Assembly (NCBI GenBank): GCA_963556495.2 | Contig: OY747709.1 | Coordinates: 20,997,900-21,061,899 of the forward strand | Source: Valencia hispanica | Lineage: Eukaryota; Chordata; Actinopteri; Cyprinodontiformes; Valenciidae | Direction: 5' to 3' | Length of the DNA: 64,000 nt | Shown: piece after piece, positions 60,100-64,000 of the stretch | Numbering within the stretch: position 1 is the stretch's first letter | Layout of the letters: each line of letters opens with the position of its first letter | Position numbers and translations under genes: made by a program | The notes under the pieces: model-generated | Databases searched by the model: none | The model's input: only the letters and a program-made list of their open reading frames with translations | What the model was told of the DNA's origin: nothing

Positions 60100-63000
60100 A
60101 CATTTTTTTTAAAGGCTTCTAAATGGTCAGTAATATTTTAAGGCGCATAATACATTGTATGAGTTAGTGTTTTAATGCTTGCTTGGATGAACACGTGTGT
60201 TTGTCTTGAGTTTCTGTTTTTTGGGACTGAAAACCGTTGGTGGTCTTCTGCCGAGGCCTAATTACAGATGAGACGAGCCTGTCAGTGAAAGCTACGCAAC
60301 TGTGTGATATAATAACACATTTTTCACATTTACATATTTCAAAATAAATTGCAAAAATGTTCAGCCACACAGACTGAAAGAGCCATAATCCGTAATATTT
60401 TAAGTACATGAGAGAGTGAAAACATTCATAATAAGCATGTAACATTTTATATAGATAGACTTCTCCATATGCTTATTGTCAGTGGATTGAAGATTAGTAG
60501 TGTTAAGGGAGCTATTTTACTTTCACACCACAGAAAATCAAGTTTGTTGTTAGCAATTTTTAATTTATTTTCCTCCAATTACTTTGAAAAAATCTTAATT
60601 ACCATTTTATTTATAGAAATATTTATTTTAAGAAGGCACAAAATGAGTTTTACTTGACCTTTGCTTTACGTTTTATTTCACTGTTGTAGGCTGGGTTACT
60701 GTGAGCACCCAGTTAGAGTTTGATGCTATAAAAGTACCAGGGGTTGCCAAAGATTCTTTTCTAACTCTTACAGTTGATTCTTCCTAAATGTACCCAAGTA
60801 GTTTTTTTTTAAAATATGTAGACTAAAAGAAGTAATCAAATGGGAAATTCTAAAAAAAATAAAAATACTTGCTCCAATCGCTGTAAAGCTGTTGATAATA
60901 ATCAATAAAAAGTATTTAAATGTATCAAAGATGGGACGTTATCCTCAAACAGCAACTGTGGAAGTTTTTCGAGATGTACAATGTCATGTCACAAAAGGCT
61001 GAAACCTTTTTGACATTTTTCACCTTAAAGAACCGTACGTAACCCAGTGAATGCTGACTAATACAGCACCATAAAATATATTGGCTGGTTTCCTGAAAGA
61101 ATCCTAATAAAACAGGAGATGCTGCAGTAACTAAATTCCTAAGAAGATTTAGTGTCCACAGAAAGCCTTACCCGAGGATAAAAAAGGACAATTTATTATC
61201 TACTTTGCACCACAGTAATTGGATGACATACATGGGTGACTGTCTCGAGGGTTTTATTTTAAAAAGCTGAAAAAAAACCTTATGCAGGCAGTTGCTTATA
61301 AAGTTGTCAATTAGAGGAACTTTTGACCCTCACTTGCTCATTGAAGGAAATGCATCTCCAGCTATGCTAACTGCTCTACAGAATGATAATGAGGTGTTAG
61401 GTGCATAAGCTGGAGCTTGGGGCGAGGCATGCTCCAAGTGCTGAAGATACTGAGATAAAAATAGAAGGCCAAAGCTGGAGGTGCATTTGTTTCCATCACT
61501 GAGTGAGATTAGTCGCTTCAAAACACATTCAGTTACTGCTATTGAAGCAAAGGGCACCAACGCATGAAAGCTCGCACAACTTTTTAAACTATGCACTGAC
61601 ACAGTTTAACTGTGACAGCACTGCTTCTTAATACAGCAGCAGGATTGTTGATATTCGAATCATTGAGCTTGTGTCATCGGCTATTTTCATATGTTTTGCA
61701 GCTCTTGCTATTGCACAGACCTTGTGATTGAGGATAAATAGAATAAAGATGGGGAGAAAATACAAATGCAAACTAAAAAACAACCTGCAAAAAGTTTCAA
61801 AATCCCATGCTGAAAGGTTTTGGTTCTTTCTTTTATCACACATGTTCTATCATTGATGTCTATCCCTTTGATCCGACGTTACAGATGAGGGTCAAGGTGT
61901 GCCAATCTGGTCTGAGATAGAGGGAAGGTGAAAATCAATAAGGTTTGATGGCTCTGAAACCTGAGCTGATTTTAGATGCATATGTCAAAAAGACTACTGT
62001 GTGAAAAACATACGAATCAAACAAGACATATCCCTACAAGCCAAGGTATTTACAAATAAACTAAAAACAAAAATGTCAAAAAGATGATCTAATTGCTTTG
62101 ATTAAAGATTAACAACATTTTTTCCGGTAGCTGCAAAAATACAATAACATTAACTCAAATTTAACTTAAACAACTGCTAAACAACCACTACAGTTAGTAG
62201 AAGTTTTCAGTTAATCATTCTTTTTGAAAATTATCTTTTTTTGCTGTTCTGCTTTTTAGAGATTAAAATTTGGAGTCTAAGAAGCTCATATAAGATGGTT
62301 AATCAGTCAGTTATGTGCTTCGGTAGCCAGCCTGCTGTCAGCTGCTTAACAGATATGCCTCTCATAGCTCTCCAACTTAAGAACAGTGTCACATTAGTAA
62401 GAGCCCCTTTACTTTTGTACTTTATGTTTTTCTTTACAACTAAATTTGTCTTTTCTATAATGATGGGATAGTGTAGAAGCCTTCTTTAAGTCATCTGACT
62501 GAGGAGCAAAACTACTCTATGCTCCATACAGCCAGATAGGTTTATAGTCACTTTCTCTGGATTCTTATTGAAAAGACTTTAAACTGCAGCAACAGTTTGT
62601 TGAAAATTATCCACAGTTTTCAAACTATAGCTTTATAAATCCTCAACATATATTGATGCAGTAACCGGTCCATGCATAGTTACTATAGTCAAATGATGCT
62701 TATGATGTTGGGATCGATGTCAAAATCATGCCTGCTGCATCTTTCAGTACTTCATAAATGCTGTGACTGTAGCAAAGGCTCAGTAGGACATGACTTGGAG
62801 CTTTTTTCCTGAATGGATGTTTCTCCTCATCTTCTAAAGTAGATATTAGAACTGACATGAAGGCACACTTATAATAATTGCAACTTACAAAGTGTCTGTC
62901 TATGTCTTTTCTGTTCTTCTCAATGTAAAGAAAGCAAAAAGTGGCATTGAAGATGGAAATTAGCTGAAAATCAAATATTCCCTGATATCACTGATTATCC

Positions 63001-63400
63001 CTTAAATGACTGCAGTATAAAGCACAACATATGTAAACCATTAATTAAACCCTAGAGGAAAAACACACACACATAGAGTGACCATGTGTACATATGTAAG
63101 TGTAGCAGAGATATTAAAGAGACATTTTTAATGAAATTGAATTAATTAAAGGCCAGCATCTCCGGGGATAAAGGTTTTACCACAGTTAGATACAGTTTAA
63201 AGAGTTTATTTTTGCATACAATATATTTTTTAAAATTGTAAATCGTTTGGCACAGTATTTATCATTATATCAGCACAGAAGCCTAGTTAAGATTCAGCTT
63301 TTCAATTTGTAGCTTTTTCAATGGCTACAGGGTAAAGCGAGGCTCTTTAAATTAATTGCAATCTGCAGAATTGCCACTAGATGTCGCCTAATTCTTCACA
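60100..63400. other. No gene recognised
   Basis: AT-rich single-copy-looking sequence. No TIRs, LINE domains or ORF with support. If the CpG block at 50.1 kb is a first exon, this could be intron. Confidence 0.45.
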
Positions 63401-63404
63401 GCCC

Positions 63405-63705
63405 CTCCATCCTTTGCCTATACCCGCCTATCTCCAGTGGTCAGTGATACAGAGACAGGGTATACTGTGAACAATGATCGTCAGTCCACTGCAAAATAAC
63501 TATGCATGCAGTAACTCAATTCTGAGAGCCTTTTGCAGAGGCCAGTTGATTTAACATGCAATTTTCTTTTCAGACTGTGGATGAGAGCCTGAGTAACCTG
63601 GTATAAACCGTACATGTGCAGGGAGAACAGGCAGACTATTCCTACAGGATTTGAACTCCAGACCTTACTGCTGTAGGGTAATGATGCTGACAATGGCCCC
63701 ATTCC
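63405..63705 (-). mobile_element. Decayed SINE copy
   Basis: CCCGCCTATCTCCAGTGGTC, CGTCAGTCCACTGCAAAAT, CAGACTGTGGATGAGAGCC, GTGCAGGGAGAACAGGC and GGATTTGAACTCCAGACCTT follow the order of the copy at 49.5 kb, minus strand, with the tRNA-like head at the right. Confidence 0.6.
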
Positions 63706-64000
63706 TCACTATGCTTCTTAAATTATTTTTGATCAGACTACCAGGCTTTGTGCAGATTATAATTCATAGTGAGATTCAGGATTAATAATGTGTGTGTGGG
63801 CTGAACTGTGCATGAATGGGATTTTGCAAGACAGACAGAGAGAGAGACCGAAAGATAAGGACAAGGACGACAAGGCCCTGTCTACAACCAGATGAATCAA
63901 CAGCTTCCCTCCTCTGGCTAGGACACTCTCGCTTTGCTCAAGCCTAATACCACGGACATGCTGTCATGCATGAACAATTTTTTTTTGTCCCTAATCCCCC
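63706..64000. other. Window end, no gene recognised
   Basis: Contains a purine-rich patch (63,825-63,870, GACAGACAGAGAGAGAGACC). No ORF or repeat family is recognised. Confidence 0.4.

Overview
The window is vertebrate, almost certainly teleost fish, genomic DNA. It holds one complete protein-coding gene, kif5a (neuronal kinesin-1 heavy chain), on the + strand from the start of the window to about 30.3 kb, followed by about 34 kb of transposon-dominated DNA. The fish assignment rests on the mobile element fauna: Rex1-like and L2 LINEs, Tc1 and Sleeping-Beauty-like elements, tRNA-headed fish SINEs, and hAT, TTAA-type and P-like elements. I cannot fix the family or species.

0-30.3 kb: kif5a. 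Twenty-eight coding exons with GT/AG junctions and consistent phase give a 1042-residue protein: kinesin motor, neck and stalk coiled coils, IAK autoinhibitory motif, and a KIF5A-type C-terminal tail. The stop codon appears to be assembled across the last intron (T|AG). A long 3' UTR follows, with poly(A) signals at 30,309 and 30,380. Introns 1, 3, 7, 10, 14, 22, 23 and 28 carry MITEs, SINEs, LINE 3' ends and Tc1 relics. Intron 28 holds a Sleeping-Beauty-like element with a Harbinger-like MITE inside it.

30.4-42.1 kb: a transposon palimpsest. A hAT element (33,021-37,475) is interrupted by a second hAT-like element in the middle of its transposase. It abuts a P-like element (37,483-41,018) that carries a decayed THAP zinc-finger exon and two further hAT insertions. 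An orphan minus-strand exon with good splice sites and an intact reading frame (32,302-32,464), and an exon-1-like segment (41,957-42,110), hint at a minus-strand transcription unit that I could not identify.

43.1-49.8 kb: a TTAA-flanked MITE, a full-length Tc1 element with two inactivating lesions, a nearly full-length Rex1-like LINE (minus strand) with two stops and a frameshift, and a SINE.

50.1-64 kb: a CpG-rich exon-like segment, a Tc1 relic, and a full-length L2 LINE (55,340-60,029) inserted in another Tc1 relic with a clean 7-bp target duplication. The last 3.9 kb shows only a decayed SINE. I found no convincing evidence of a new multi-gene system. The most unusual things are the nested-element chronology, the THAP relics, the orphan exon and the split stop codon.
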